From Epiperipatus broadwayi (Eukaryota > Onychophora > Udeonychophora > Euonychophora > Peripatidae), in contig JAQFVV010006305.1 of NCBI GenBank assembly GCA_028023455.1, forward strand, positions 1,725,001 to 1,789,000: DNA of 64,000 nt, written 5' to 3'. The stretch's first letter is position 1. The number at the start of each line of letters is the position of its first letter. Below are positions 24,405-36,239 of this stretch, one piece after another. The notes under the pieces are model-generated. The model saw nothing but the letters and a program-made list of their open reading frames with translations. It ran no database searches and was not told the DNA's origin. Position numbers and translations under genes: made by a program.

Positions 24405-25400
24405 AAAATGAGACAACAATTCTTTACTCAGAAATCATCATGGTCTACCTAAAATCTATACGGATCATTTATTTTTGTTAGTTCTAGAAATTTAACATTT
24501 GAAAACTTGCCAAGATTTCTTAAAGTAGTTGGTGTTTTGACATATGAGACACAATTCTTTGTCAGAGATCTTAAGCACTTTATGGAATTTATAGAAAATG
24601 AAGAAACTAACACATATTGATAAATTCTGATGTGAAAAGATATATCCACAAATTTATTTTTTGATTAAGCATGTAAATACAAGATTAAATGAGTATAATA
24701 GTTTACAAACCAGAACAACTCTTTCTATTGATGGCAGAGTGGAACTCTTAGCATTATGCATAATAACAACCATCTATCAATACAAGACAAAGTTTTTTTA
24801 GAAAAGTGAAAGAATAGCTATGGGTTCATTATTGTAAAAAACACCTGGAATCAATGCAATATCAGAACAATTTTCTATAATCATAGCACACTATGAGGAA
24901 TCCTATCCTTTATAAAATTTAATTTGAAATTCTGAAAAACAAAAACTACTTCTATGAAATATTATGAAAGTGTGGAAAGATATACATAGGTATCAGTGAA
25001 ACCAGCTGCTCATTGAAAAATGATTAAAAAACTATAATGATTAGTAAAGAAACCAAATATGAATCTAATTTACCAGATTATTCATATATCAATGAACTTA
25101 TGTTTAATTAGGAGAAGACAAGAATATTAGACAGATAAAGAAATTGCTCATAGGTTGTGTTAAATAACCCTATAAGTCAGCTTAGTGTGATAATTCATAA
25201 TGTTTTGGAAAGCAATATTAACCTTGCCTTTAAGAAAATGGAGAGTCAGAGTATCCTTATAGATAAGTATATGAAACTTCTACTGGCTGTTGCTTTTTAC
25301 AGAATAGTCTAGTTGCTTTTAGTATCAATAAATTTGATATTTCATGAATTTAAATGTCATTGATTAAATTTCTATGCAAGTATTGTCATTGGTCAGGCCA
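24405..25400 (+). pseudogene. Penelope-like element relic, plus-strand copy
   Basis: Starts NHHGLPKIYTDHLFLLVLE (about 24430-24490), then TFENLPRFL-like sequence, NSDVKRYIHKFIF (about 24626-24665, decayed L-D-V-x-x-L-F-T-N block), ALCI--TIYQYKTKFF and RIAMGSLL (about 24812-24835), then FYEI near 24955 and CGKIYIGISETSCSLKND (24971-25024), a clear GIY-YIG endonuclease core. RILDR near 25120 fits the element's K-I-L-D-R-E block. The copy lacks the region between the RT core and the endonuclease, so it is internally deleted as well as riddled with stops. It shares DNA with the minus copy around AATAGTTTACAAACCAGAACAA. The two copies start back to back. Confidence 0.75.
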
Positions 25401-25404
25401 GCAA

Positions 25405-26440
25405 CACCTGAAAAACTGAGGTGAAAAATACCATTGAAACTTTGTATTCTATACTAACTTGTACATTATTACTAACAGTTGAATGAATTTGGAAAGTTTA
25501 AACAAAATTTGAATTTTAAAAAATAAATAAATTAGTAATTGAAACTATATGAAGGAAACAGTCTGTCTATAATTACAAGTAAAAAAACCATCATCTCAAG
25601 CATCAAGACAGACATATTGATTTTTTTATTGCAGTCTATTATGGGTCTACATATTCTAAGGATTTTATTGAATTTATATAGATTTTTATTTTGATTGAAG
25701 ATAATATAAATATTATATTTTTGAGATAAAATTCATAATTTGAGGTGATGAGTATTCAATTTTCAAATCGGTCTTTAAATTTTTGGCTATATCTACCTGG
25801 TTGAAGATTTGTATATATGTTATAATTTTCTATCCAAAGATAATTAGAATAACTAGGCAATAAAATATTATGATTAAATGAATTTATCATTGCTTACCAT
25901 CTCTTTAACTCAATTTATTCAAGCATTTCAATTTTAGAATTACTTTATAAACTTTAAATAATTTTTGTGTGTAATGGTCTCCTCATTGAGGGTTTAATCA
26001 ATCGACCAATAGTTTCTCACCTGACTATGATTATTTTAATTGATGGTGTGGTCAGATTAGGCTCTCATCAAGTATAGAATCTAATACAAACACCAGTCAT
26101 ATGTTGACCACTATTTACCTATAATCAAGATTATAATTTTCAGATGGAGTTTCTTTTTTATGATTATTATGGTATATATTCATTTATTATACAACAATCA
26201 CATCAATAGCATCTATGGCACTCCTATCCATGAGGGAAATATACCTATAAACCAAGGGGCAAAACATATTGTTATGATAACTAATTTCTTCCAATCTTAA
26301 CTGAATTCACAGGAACCTAAGAAAAAAGTTCAGGAATTAATAATTTTATTAATTGAATGAAAATGTTTATTTCTAACTTTATAACGTGCAATGATATATT
26401 TATCAAAGTAGAGGTAACTTTATTAAATTCTACAAACACT
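25405..26440. other. AT-rich spacer with repeat family B copy 2
   Basis: No coding. The first part may be 3' UTR of the Penelope-like copy. The remainder includes one copy of a dispersed repeat (25805-25950). Confidence 0.5.
25805..25950 (+). repeat. dispersed repeat family B, copy 2
   Basis: Shares with 31936-32075 the string ATATGTTATAATT, AAGATAATTAG, ATAACTAG-CAATA, ATATTAT-AT, TTATTCAAGCATTTCAATTT. It runs on in similar but weaker form to about 26000. Confidence 0.75.
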
Positions 26441-26443
26441 TTA

Positions 26444-26535
26444 TTTTTTTTTTCCAAGTGTCATAGCATTGGCCGGAACGTGAATCTGCAACCCGGGTAA
26501 CTGCTTGTAAGGCAGTCATGCTAACACACACATTG
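26444..26535 (-). repeat. tRNA-derived SINE fragment
   Basis: On the minus strand: TTAGCATGACTGCCTTACAA, then GCAGTTACCCGGGTTGCAGATTC-like B-box sequence, CCAATGCTATGACAC and an A-rich tail. The anticodon-arm sequence TGCCTTACAAGCA and the tail ATGCT-TGACAC are shared with 39310-39400, placing both in one family. The CTTACAA loop suggests derivation from a tRNA-Val (UAC). The 5' part of the tRNA head (A box start) is missing. Confidence 0.7.
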
Positions 26536-26539
26536 TAAA

Positions 26540-27460
26540 AAAAAAAAAAACTTACATGAGTAACATAGTAATAAAAATTATAATAATAGAAAAATTGACA
26601 ACACTTTCTCTGCTTTCTTTTAACTTAGAAAATATATATTTTTAAAATTTTAAGCCATCTTTTTACCCCTGTATCCCAACATTATCCTTTGAAAGATATT
26701 TTCATATCATTCAGACATGATTAGACACTTACCAGCTACATATAAATTTCTGGCTTATCTTTAAATTATTTTTAAATTTTAGTTACATTAAAAAAAGTGC
26801 AATTATATAATAATCTGAATTTATCATTAATTAAATCTTATAATTTTCCCTCATATAATATTCTTTGGTATAATAATAACAAAAAAAAATTTTTTTTATA
26901 AAAAAAAAAAAAGTAGCAATGTATTCTTGAAATCATGACTAATTAACATTTTTTTTTTTTTGAAAATAAACGTAACAATTTAATTTAATTTTTTCATTCA
27001 AAAAAGAATATTGACTTGCTCTACCAAACAGCCAATTTATCTCAATAATTTATCAAGAATATACAATGTTACAAATTGTAAATGGGAATAATAAAATACA
27101 AGACTTTGATATAAGTAGTAAAATAAGTATACAATCTATACTGTAAATTGAAATATGTTAATAATCAGGATAAGAAATACACTGTTGTCATTATCTATTG
27201 CTACCATGCATGTAGATTGACCAATCACCCACATTGTCCTGTTAGATGCTGCACTTGGCTATGTGGCGATTAGTGACCTTAGGCTTCACCCAAGGAAAGG
27301 TACTGATATCTTGGCAACCCTGAAATTTTATGCACAGTATCACAAAAGTAGTGTATCCAAATTGCTATGTACTGATTAAATAACAAAAATCTGATCTATG
27401 GGATATTGAAATCCCATTTTCAGAGAAGGTTTAGTTTGGAATCGAATCAAAGGTTACAAA
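26540..27460. other. AT-rich spacer; right part may be LINE 3' UTR
   Basis: No coding seen. 27180-27460 is less AT-rich and lies directly 3' (minus strand) of the LINE stop at 27465, so it may be its 3' UTR or an unrelated older repeat. I could not find a poly-A tail or matching sequence in the related LINE at 62 kb. Confidence 0.4.
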
Positions 27461-27464
27461 GGAA

Positions 27465-29320
27465 TCATTCTGTTAATGTAATAAGATCACATGTCTTGGA
27501 GAATCTAACATTTGGAGCTAGGAGCTTGTCACGAAGTTTAATTTTAATTAGTTTTTTAATTATAAAGTCATCTTCCTGAATATGTCCAGAATTAAAGATT
27601 ATTTTGCAGCAGGTGGTCCAAAACACATAATTAATGAATAAAGATGGTCTTATGATTGGTATTGATCTTGTTTTGATACTATCTCTAAGTGAGGTGACCA
27701 GATAATAATTTACTTTGAGGTTATTAATTATAATCCTTCTGGATTTCCAAAGGCCAGGACATGAGCGAACTAGATGGTCAAATGTTTCATTGTGCATCTG
27801 ACAGATGGGGCAGATAGGATCAATATTTTTAATGCTACATCTATAGACAAGAATCCAGTTAGTGCTTATGGAGTTCAAGTATATTCCAAGTATTTTGGCT
27901 CCACAGATCAGCATCTGAAGAGTGAGATGACTTTCTTGTTGGTTATCCCGAATTCAGGTAGTACGGAGATAATTACCACATTTATAAGTCTATGAGCCTC
28001 CCAAATGCCAATCCGGGTGTCAAATGTATCATTTGTGATAACCATATAATTTTTGATTAATTCAACTGTTGCATCTAGGAAATTACTAGTGTTAGAAGGT
28101 GGTCTATCCATGGGAGTGATTGGCTGGATGGCCTGCAGATATTTGAAAGTTCTGATGAGTATGGAGATGAAGTTAAATGTCTTTTGGACAAGGATGGCAT
28201 GGATAGTGTGATAGGACAAGCCATTGTATTTCTCATGAATCTGTATTCTATAAGTACTTATTGCCACAACCCTACCACCCCAAAACAGCTGGGCTGCCAG
28301 AGTATTCATTTTCCTGATGAAGATCTTGGTAATTTTGATGATGGGCAAGTAATAGTTTAACTTGGCCATGATCTTCTTGTTAAGGGGTATTACCTTGCCA
28401 TGCAAGAAGAGGGATATCTTGGATAGGCACTTGGTAAGTCCATACATGGAGTTAATACTATTTTGGATATCTTTAGACATTTGAGTATAAGATTTATATA
28501 TTGCAAATCCCAAGAACTTCTAAGGGTTGGCTGAAAATTTAGAAGTTTTTGGCCTGAGCATGCTTTCCATATGGATGATTTATTAGGGTTAAAGGTGAGG
28601 CCATAGTTAGCTGTATAGTGGTACAATATAGAGAATAACTGAGGTAAGTATGTTGCTGATAGGAGGAAAATAATAATATCATCCATATAAGATATGGCCT
28701 TTATAAATCTTGCTAATCTAGGAATAAAAATGATAGGGACTAGTTTGTCAACCTTCAATAATGGATCAATATAGGCTATAAACATGAGGGCACTGAGGGG
28801 AGATCCTTGCGGTATGGAGGTATAGGGTTGGAAGAAAGATGATAATTTGCCATTCAGAGAGACAGCTATTTCTCTTTTCGAAATAAGATTGTGTATGATT
28901 TGTATAATAGAGGTAGGAATTTGGTGGTGTTTTAGAAGGATTAATAGTTTATTAATATTGACAGAATCAAAGGCTGCATTGATGTCAAGCTGAACTGCAA
29001 TGACTGCTTGTTTTCTCTGTTGACTGACATAATCCATTAGTATTTTTTATCTTGCCAATAGCTAGTATTGGTGAAGAGTGTTTTTTTGCATATTGAGATG
29101 TCAAAATATTTTGTAGAATTTTGTCTTGAATCATATCTTTGATAACAGATTCTAGAATTTTAATGATGAGGGTGGACATGGAGATTGGCTGAATGTTTTT
29201 AAGTGTATGAGGATCTTCATTCTTTTTAAGGAAGGGGACTAAAGCTATAGGATATAGGTGTGGGATTGTCATTTTCTTCTGTGTAAGGTGATTAGCTAAT
29301 TTATCTCCTCAAAAGTTAAA
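27465..29320 (-). mobile_element. 5'-truncated L1-like LINE (copy A), RT with YMDD box
   Basis: Minus-strand ORF2 3' half in four frames. 29272-28985: ANHLTQKKMTIPHLYPIALV and PISMSTLIIKILESVI (RT motif 1-2). 29037-28390: AVQLDINAAFDSVNI (first catalytic Asp), SIPQGSPLSALMFIAYIDPL, ISYMDDIIIFL (catalytic YMDD, about 28690-28660), FNPNKSSIWK. 28513-27908: LHGKVIPLNKKIMAKLNYYL and MNTLAAQLFWGGRVV, the post-RT region of L1-like LINEs. 27914-27465: CPICQMHNETFDHLVRSCPG, a C-terminal Cys-rich motif, to the natural stop. Same family as the LINE at 57.8-62.1 kb but clearly diverged. Truncated near 29320, and three frame changes make it dead. Confidence 0.85.
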
Positions 29321-29407
29321 TAATCTTTATGTGATCCATTTGATGTGATGACTACAATTCATTAACTATTCACTTTTCTAAATTGTCTTTTAAGTTTTTT
29401 ACTATAT

Positions 29408-31928
29408 CAGGGGTCTTCAACCTTTTTTTGTTTACTATCATTACTTCAACATATTTGGTTATCATTACTTCAACATATTTTGTACAGATTACAATATGCC
29501 TATCCACCTAACATAAAATTTGATAATATTTTTACAGAACATAATTTTATTCATAAATAACATTGAGAAATAACTACAGATTAAGATAGAGGAAGTAACT
29601 AATACAAATATAAATATGAGTAGTCATATCTAGAGACATAAAATAAAATTTAAAATGGATCTAATGCAAGAACAGAACTCAATATGTATATATGTGATAA
29701 TTATAATATCATAAAAATAAGAAATAACTGTATATTTATTTAATAACTAATATATGTATGAAAAATAAGTGTTTAATAGAAATTACTCTTAATGAGAGTC
29801 TTATGCTGAATGTTGATTAATTAAATAGTTTATGATTGGTTTTAGTTTTAAAATAATTGAAGGTCTCTCCTTCTTGTACATCCAAGTGTTTTTGTCCTAG
29901 GTCAAAAGTTGTTCATAACACTGAATCCTGTCTTTCAATAAATATGAAATTTAAAAACGTATCAGAAGTGAAAATATTTTATTTCATAAACATGGATACA
30001 GTTAGGGAATTTTTTTTTATTTTGCTACAGTTATATGTATTCTCATTCATTGAACTTTATTTTACTCTCAGTATCATATTTTAGTTGTAATAACCCTTCT
30101 TGCAACCTAATTTCAATTTCAATTATATTCACATTAAATGGTGACTCAATCCATGCATTCATTTTCAGGTTGACCATGTTTTGAAAACTGATTTCTAAGT
30201 CAGGTTTGAATGCATAAAGATGACTACTATATGTTTTCAAATCATTAACTGTAAGATCATCTTTGATTGACAACAACTTATGAAACTGATTCAATTTCTT
30301 ATTCGTCATATTTTGTTTGAACAAATTTAATTTATCAATAAATAGATAAATAACTTTTTTTTTGCATTCAATAAGAGTCATAATTTTTCCTTGGAGGTAT
30401 AAATTAACATTATTTAATTTGATAAATATATCATTTAAATAAAAATAATCATTTTTGGGTGTTTTTAATTTCTGACACATATCGACTTCTTTGGCATTTT
30501 AAAAAAACAAACTCTTAGATAGTTGCATATAATTCCACAAAATGTAAAAAACAGTGCCCTCTTGATAATCAGTGCATTTCGATCTGAAGAATTAATTGGA
30601 CATATGATTCATCACACTCTTTACAAAACTCTGATTTTTTTCATTGAATTTAATCTTTTTGATTGCATTTATGACAGTTGTTTAAACTAGGGCTAGTATG
30701 CTTTGCAGCAAGATTTTGCCTATGAATAATGCAGTGGATGCATAATACAGTGGTAACTACTTTCTTCAAATGTGCTAAAAACTCTTGACAGCAGTCAATC
30801 ATTGCTGAAGCTCTATTCGATGTGCAAGCAACTGTATTTGTTAATGATATGTTATGTTTTTTAAAATAGAATTGAATTGTAGTATAAATGGCTATATCTT
30901 TTGTATCTGTAATAAGGTTATTGGCAAATGATATTGCTTTTTACAGCAAATTATTTTCATTGAAATAATGAAAATAGGCCATTAAAAGAGCATTATTATC
31001 AATGTCTGTTGAGTCATCTACTTGTAGAGATAATAATTTTGTTTGAAGCATAAAATAATTGCGACTTCAAGAGCCATTTCATTGATTCACTGTTATTACT
31101 AATCGACAAAATTTTCAGAATATTGGTTGGGTCCTGATGCATCATTGTCTATAAAAGTACTTCAAAACATGGTTTTAGTAACTTTTCTGCAATAGTCTGA
31201 ATTCACCCATTTTTAGCAATAAGTTCAGATATTTGATAACTAGCTATGAGTCCATCTTTATTTTTTCTTGAATATTTTTCAAATGCCGAGATTATGGTAT
31301 TATGTTTTTTAAATTGTTCATAAATATCTTTAAAATATTCTACATATTTTTCACTTTTATCTTTGTGTTTAGTATGAAGATATATTTGCAATCGAAATAG
31401 TTTCATTGTTTCATTAGAAAATGATTTTTGATATAACAAGCACATTGGCATGGTTTCATTTACTGGCAATTCAATAAAACTATATACAAAATAAATTTTC
31501 AGTTGAATATAAACAAATACACTTTTTCTTAGGAAGCATAATGAAAACTTGGGTATATTTGGAAAATTACAAATTTTAACACAAAAGAATCCTGCAAGCG
31601 AACAATCAACGGAACTGATTGAAATTTATGCATACATTATTGTGTCAGCATCTACCAGATTTTTATGTTTTACATTATGTGTGGTGCCATCCACCATATT
31701 TTTACATTTCACATTTTTTAGAATTTCATATTGAATGTGTATGTTCAATACAAAATTCTGTATATTGATAAAACATTCGAAATATACAAAATGAATAAAA
31801 AAATTTATAAAACAAGATCATAAAGTAGAAATATTTTTAAAAAATTAAATGAAAGTACTATGGCATTAAATTAATTACTGCCTAAAGTGCTTATTGGTGG
31901 ATGCTACCAAGCACATTGAAAACCCATG
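29408..31928 (-). mobile_element. decayed autonomous hAT transposon, ZBED5/SCAND3-type transposase
   Basis: The left end starts CAGGGGTCTTCAACCTTT, a hAT-type terminus. A decayed inverted match lies at 31914-31928 (about 11 of 15 bases agree at the end). Flanks TACTATAT (29400-29407) and GGCTATAC (31929-31936) agree at 5 of 8 positions, consistent with an old 8-bp target duplication. The 2.5-kb length and the minus-strand transposase pieces fit an autonomous hAT. The surrounding region contains no other candidate for the right end. Confidence 0.75.
29815..31510 (-). pseudogene. hAT transposase relic (ZBED5/FAM200/SCAND3-like)
   Basis: Reading leftward: 31469-31203 has MCLLYQKSFSNETMKLFRLQ and LHTKHKDKSEKYVEYFK, then LIASYQISELIAKNG, matching the BED-finger region C-x-x-C-x-x-x-L-S-N-E-(A/S)-M-K-P and the A-S-Y-x-I-S-x-L-I-A-K block. 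Around 30835-30660, NRASAMIDCCQEF and VTTVLCIHCIIHRQNLAAKH match the catalytic-core block H-C-x-I-H-R-x-x-L-A-A-K. 30480-30043 has YLNDIFIKLNNVNLYLQGK, the L-N-x-L-N-x-x-L-Q-G block. About 29965-29830, TGFSVMNNF and RTKTLGCTRRRDLQ, is the eroded C-terminal dimerisation domain. Stops and frameshifts separate the parts, so this is a dead transposase. Confidence 0.8.
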
Positions 31929-31935
31929 GGCTATA

Positions 31936-32075
31936 CATATATGTTATAATTCTCTGTTCAAAGGTAATTAGTATAACTAGACAATAGAATATTATAATCA
32001 AGTGATGTAATTTGATATTGTTTATCACATCTTTGACCGATTTTATTCAAGCATTTCAATTTTAGAAGCTACATT
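31936..32075 (+). repeat. dispersed repeat family B, copy 3
   Basis: Begins directly at the right edge of the hAT element. ATATGTTATAATT, AAGGTAATTAGTATAACTAG, CAATAGAATATTATAATCAA and TTATTCAAGCATTTCAATTT are shared with 25805-25950. The hAT probably inserted at or in this older repeat. Confidence 0.75.
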
Positions 32076-32079
32076 AGAA

Positions 32080-33310
32080 AGTGTAGGAAGTCCTTACATT
32101 ATTAAAAGGCATTTATAATAATTAATTAAACCAATAATTTAAATAATGCAATAGGTAAAACTTCACTTAAAACAACCAGAAACTAAAAACACCTATCAAA
32201 CAAGTTTGAACAGAAAGTCCACATATATCATCCTTGGATTTTCAAATATTATTTATTGTTGTTTTTACAATTAGGAAAAAATGTTTTTATAGTTTCTTTT
32301 TTATACAGTCACTTATATGCATGTATATATGAGAAAGAGATGAAATAAAGTAAAACAATAAAAAAAAAGAATTAATTTATTAATTGAGACTATGTTCTTA
32401 ATACATAGACATTGATTTTTTTTTTTTATTATATGAGATCATCTGCAAATATATAAAAGGCTCAACAAATGTAGAGCTTGTTGATAATATATTTCACAGT
32501 TAATTCCATTTGTCTTTAGATAGAAAACTTGACATATATAATGGGCACACAACAATTTCTAAGCATATTAGAAGAGATCTGTTAATTTCATGTTTTTAAA
32601 CCACTTCTTTTGAATTTATAACGTTTAGTCTCATAGTATATATTTTTACTGAATGTTAATATTTTACACATATATTTTTTTATTATAATCCCTATCAACT
32701 AATTTGCAATAAACTTGGTCAGAATCAGAGATATGTGAGTATGCTTTTAAAATTTGCTCTGTTAAATATTATTATGCAGAATTAAGTTAATCTTATCTTC
32801 CTGGCTATAATATGAATGGAATTCTGTCTATTTATGTAATTTTTAGCAAGCCTATGGTTGAGATTAAGCTGAGTGAATCATGGACATTTTTTAAAGACAC
32901 AAAATGGCTTAAGTTTTTGTTTTCTAGTACTCAACTCAGCTTGCTATTTAATATTAATAAATAGTTATATGTTTACAAAATCTAAAGAATAAAGGATATA
33001 TTTTAAACTGGATAGGTTAGCCAAGTGTTGATGCATTAATTGAATCAACAAACTGTCAACAAACTATATAATTGCCATGTGATGCATCCTTCACCACTAA
33101 TGGGAAAGTTGCCATATTCCAATAGATTCTGAATGTCCACTGATTACTTTTAATTTTTCCAAAACTTGAAATAATATTTTTCTGTTGATACTAATGCTGC
33201 TTAATATTGACATTAGTAATAGAACATTAATTTAAAAGCAAATTAAAAAAACCCCCAGCAAAATATAATAAAATAAGAAAATGGTACAGATTATCATTAT
33301 AGAAAGAAAG
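32080..33310. other. AT-rich spacer, no gene seen
   Basis: No open frame with a recognisable motif, no transposon end and no RNA gene. Confidence 0.5.
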
Positions 33311-33314
33311 GAAG

Positions 33315-33399
33315 ATTTACTAAGGCAATAAACCTTGCAATTGAAAATGCTAAGGTAGGGGCCTCTACAGGTCTTAACCACAAGCTTACCCTTTGGAAG
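33315..33399 (+). repeat. unidentified ~90-bp repeat family A, copy 1
   Basis: Starts ATTTACTAAGGCAATAAA and ends CCACAAGCTTACCCTTTGGA. The middle is TTGAAAATGCTAAGGTAGGG, then CCTCTACAGGTC. Copy 1 has GGCCTC where the others have GGACCTC, which weakens the small internal hairpin. Shared with 33650-33743, 53683-53780 and (inverted) 36151-36233. No coding frame, no tRNA boxes. Confidence 0.9.
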
Positions 33400-33649
33400 A
33401 AAAGAGGGGAACCTTTCTTTACTTTTACCTACTTTTTATATAAATATGTGAAGCTGAAGTGGTTAGAACTGAGAGCATGAAGCTATTCAATACTTCACTG
33501 ATTAAGTTCACAATTCCTATTACCCATTAGTACTCACAAAATCTTTCATTTTAAGAGTCAATGGAAAGATCTTATAGTTAGAAATCTATTATGATAATTT
33601 AAAGTTGTAGTTATAAATTTATTTAAAGCACATTGATTACATAAGTAAT

Positions 33650-33743
33650 ATTTACTAAGGCAATAAAACTTTAAGCATGTGTGATTGAAAATGCGAAGAC
33701 AGGGACCTCTACAGGTCTTAACCACAAGCTTACGCTTTGGAAG
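33650..33743 (+). repeat. unidentified ~90-bp repeat family A, copy 2
   Basis: ATTTACTAAGGCAATAAA at the start, TTGAAAATGCGAAGACAGG, then GACCTCTACAGGTC, a self-complementary stem (GACCT/AGGTC with loop CTAC), and CCACAAGCTTACGCTTTGGA at the end. It lies 250 bp from copy 1 in the same orientation; flanking DNA is not duplicated, so this is not a simple tandem duplication. Confidence 0.9.
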
Positions 33744-33749
33744 AAAAAA

Positions 33750-36145
33750 ATGGTTTTTAAGATTGAGATAATTCTGAAATGATGTATCATAAGGCCTTGA
33801 CTTACAATTTCCAAAAAGTGAATAAAATATATGACATTTTATAAACAACCAGGTAATGCAAAGTGTAGTGTTCACAAAAAGAAATGGTTAAATTTCAGGA
33901 TTTGGCAATTCAAAACTATCCAGTTTTGATTTATTTTCTTACTATCTAGATTATACGAATTTAGCTGATATATATGTAAAAAACAATTACTTTTTTTTAC
34001 ATATTTGTGAATATTTTCTTCATATTTTTTCTTGGTGTTTTTGTATTTTGTTAAATCTTGTTAAAATGACTGATGGAAAACATTTGGATTAAAAAATAAT
34101 ATACATTAACTGTTATATTCTTTATTGGCTATGTATGCTCTTTTATTATTATGAGATTATCATTTCATTATCATTATGTTTAAGGTATATTATATATAAC
34201 ATTATTTTGGGTTGCTTATAATTCAACTTATGTGTAGGTATTGGACTAATCTATTTACTTTAAGCCTAAGTCTTTCTGTATTAATTTTTGTTTTAGATGT
34301 AAAAAAGATAATAGGATTTAATGTGATTACATTATCTATTCCAAATTATGTTTCTGATTGACGTCAGTTGGTAATGTAGTGAAATAAAAAAAATACAGTC
34401 ATCATCACGATACACTTTATTAAAATTGAGATATTTTCTATCCTTTATTAACTAAAAATGAATGGTTAGCATTTTCATTGTTTGATAAAATCTGCTTCCA
34501 CCTTCATAACAAATGAAATGTTTTTTTTTAATTAAAATATTTAAGTGACTTTTTAATTAAGAAAATATTTTCATTAAATATTTTCAGTAAGATAATGAAT
34601 AGATAATTTATTTAATAAATGAATAATTGATTGATAATTGAGTATGTATTTTTTTGCATATATATAAAAGCTTAACTATCGAACAAGTAAAATTTCTTGA
34701 TATATAAGTAAAATCCCATATAATTTAATAAAATTATTAATATTATATTCTTAGTCTAGACTGTATTTTCATATTGTTTTGTAGCAATACATTGCTTATA
34801 TATTTTAAGTTCAATTTTTATAAATCCTATTATCTAGTTCTTGATGAATCTTAATCTTTCTGCTTTATTGCTGATAATCTCTTGTTATTAATTTATTGTA
34901 TAGGGTTAACTAGTTTGTTTACTTTTATTCATTTTAGTTTTCTGCATTTGTTTGTATCTGTTGATTTGTTTAATAATTTCATTTTTCATTCTGTCTTTTG
35001 AGATATTTTTTTATATTTTCAATAAATCATATTCAGAAATGCACAACTTCTACTTTTCTGCAGTCATTATTCAGATTTCAGATCTACATATTTCCTATTT
35101 TTTCTTTTATTGTTTTTTAAGTCAAAAGTGTCCACTTAAATAATCAATTATTATTTTTGATATTATTTCTTTTGCAATTATTACTTATTGATCAATACAG
35201 TTCTTATGTACCTTCTAAATATGTATAGGTGTTACAAATAATTTTTTTTGATATCTTGTAAAAAGAATAGATTGATTTTATACCCAAATGTTTATTTTTT
35301 CTATATTTTTGTGCTAAGTATCAATCTTTATATTTTTCTATCAATTCTTTATCATATTTTCCATATCTTTTTTATCTTTACTTTTATTATAGGAATATAA
35401 AAAAGGAGCCTATATTATTCATTTATATTTTTATATCATGATATTTATAAGCATGGAATGCTTTTAGGGATATGTGATAAGACATTTTATTATACTTTTG
35501 ATTATAGAAAATATTTTTTAGAAATATTTTTATATATACATTTTAGAGTTTTTATAAAAGTTTTGAAGACCATGGGACCAAAATCCCAATTTTTAAAAAG
35601 TATTTTCCATGGTTGTTTAAATTGGTATTTGCCATATTTAAATTGTTATATTTTACATGTTTTAGAAAATGGCTTACTATTATTCAGTATGGATTATAAA
35701 AGTTTAATAATAGATTATTATAATGACAGCTGATAATTATGTCTGCTTACTATATTCAACAAATCAAAATTACATAAATAAAAATCACTAATTCCATATT
35801 AACTGGATTCAGAATGAATCACTTCATCATAGAAAAAAATTATGAAGATTTAAAGTTTAACAAATAAATTTGCAATTTCATACAACAATATTAAGATACC
35901 AGATATTTGTAATGAAAACAAAATACTACATGCTTTTCTTTGCATACATTTAATGCATCTATTATAATCTTGAATAATCAATGAAAATCAAGTGATAGTG
36001 GTATTATGTTCATATTTTCAGACGAATTTCTAGAGTATACCTTTCATGAGTGGGAAGTTTGGACCTAATGCAGCTATCACTAATTCTCTTATAAGTATTT
36101 TAAGATATTAAACCCAAGTTAACTTGATTGTTTACTTGGTATAGA
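33750..36145. other. AT-rich spacer, no gene seen
   Basis: Open frames at 33558-33875 (-), 34952-35143 (+) and 35458-35733 (+) have no domain; the first overlaps repeat copy 2. No splice-flanked exon or transposon motif recognised. Confidence 0.5.
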
Positions 36146-36150
36146 TTTTA

Positions 36151-36233
36151 TAAGCTTGTGTTTTAAGACCTATAGAGGTCCCTACCTTCGTATTTTTCAG
36201 ACGCTTATTTCTAAGGTTACAGCCTTAGTAAAT
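36151..36233 (-). repeat. unidentified ~90-bp repeat family A, copy 3 (inverted)
   Basis: On the minus strand: ATTTACTAAGGCTGTAA, then ATACGAAGGTAGGGACCTCT and ATAGGTCTTAAAACACAAGC. The stem GACCT/AGGTC is intact with loop CTAT. The central part is the most diverged of the four copies. Confidence 0.85.
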
Positions 36234-36239
36234 TATTAC

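Noticed and set aside
25380-25440. Hammerhead ribozyme expected near Penelope-like ends
   Set aside because: I looked for the CUGAUGA and GAAA cores near all Penelope-like ends and found no properly spaced pair.
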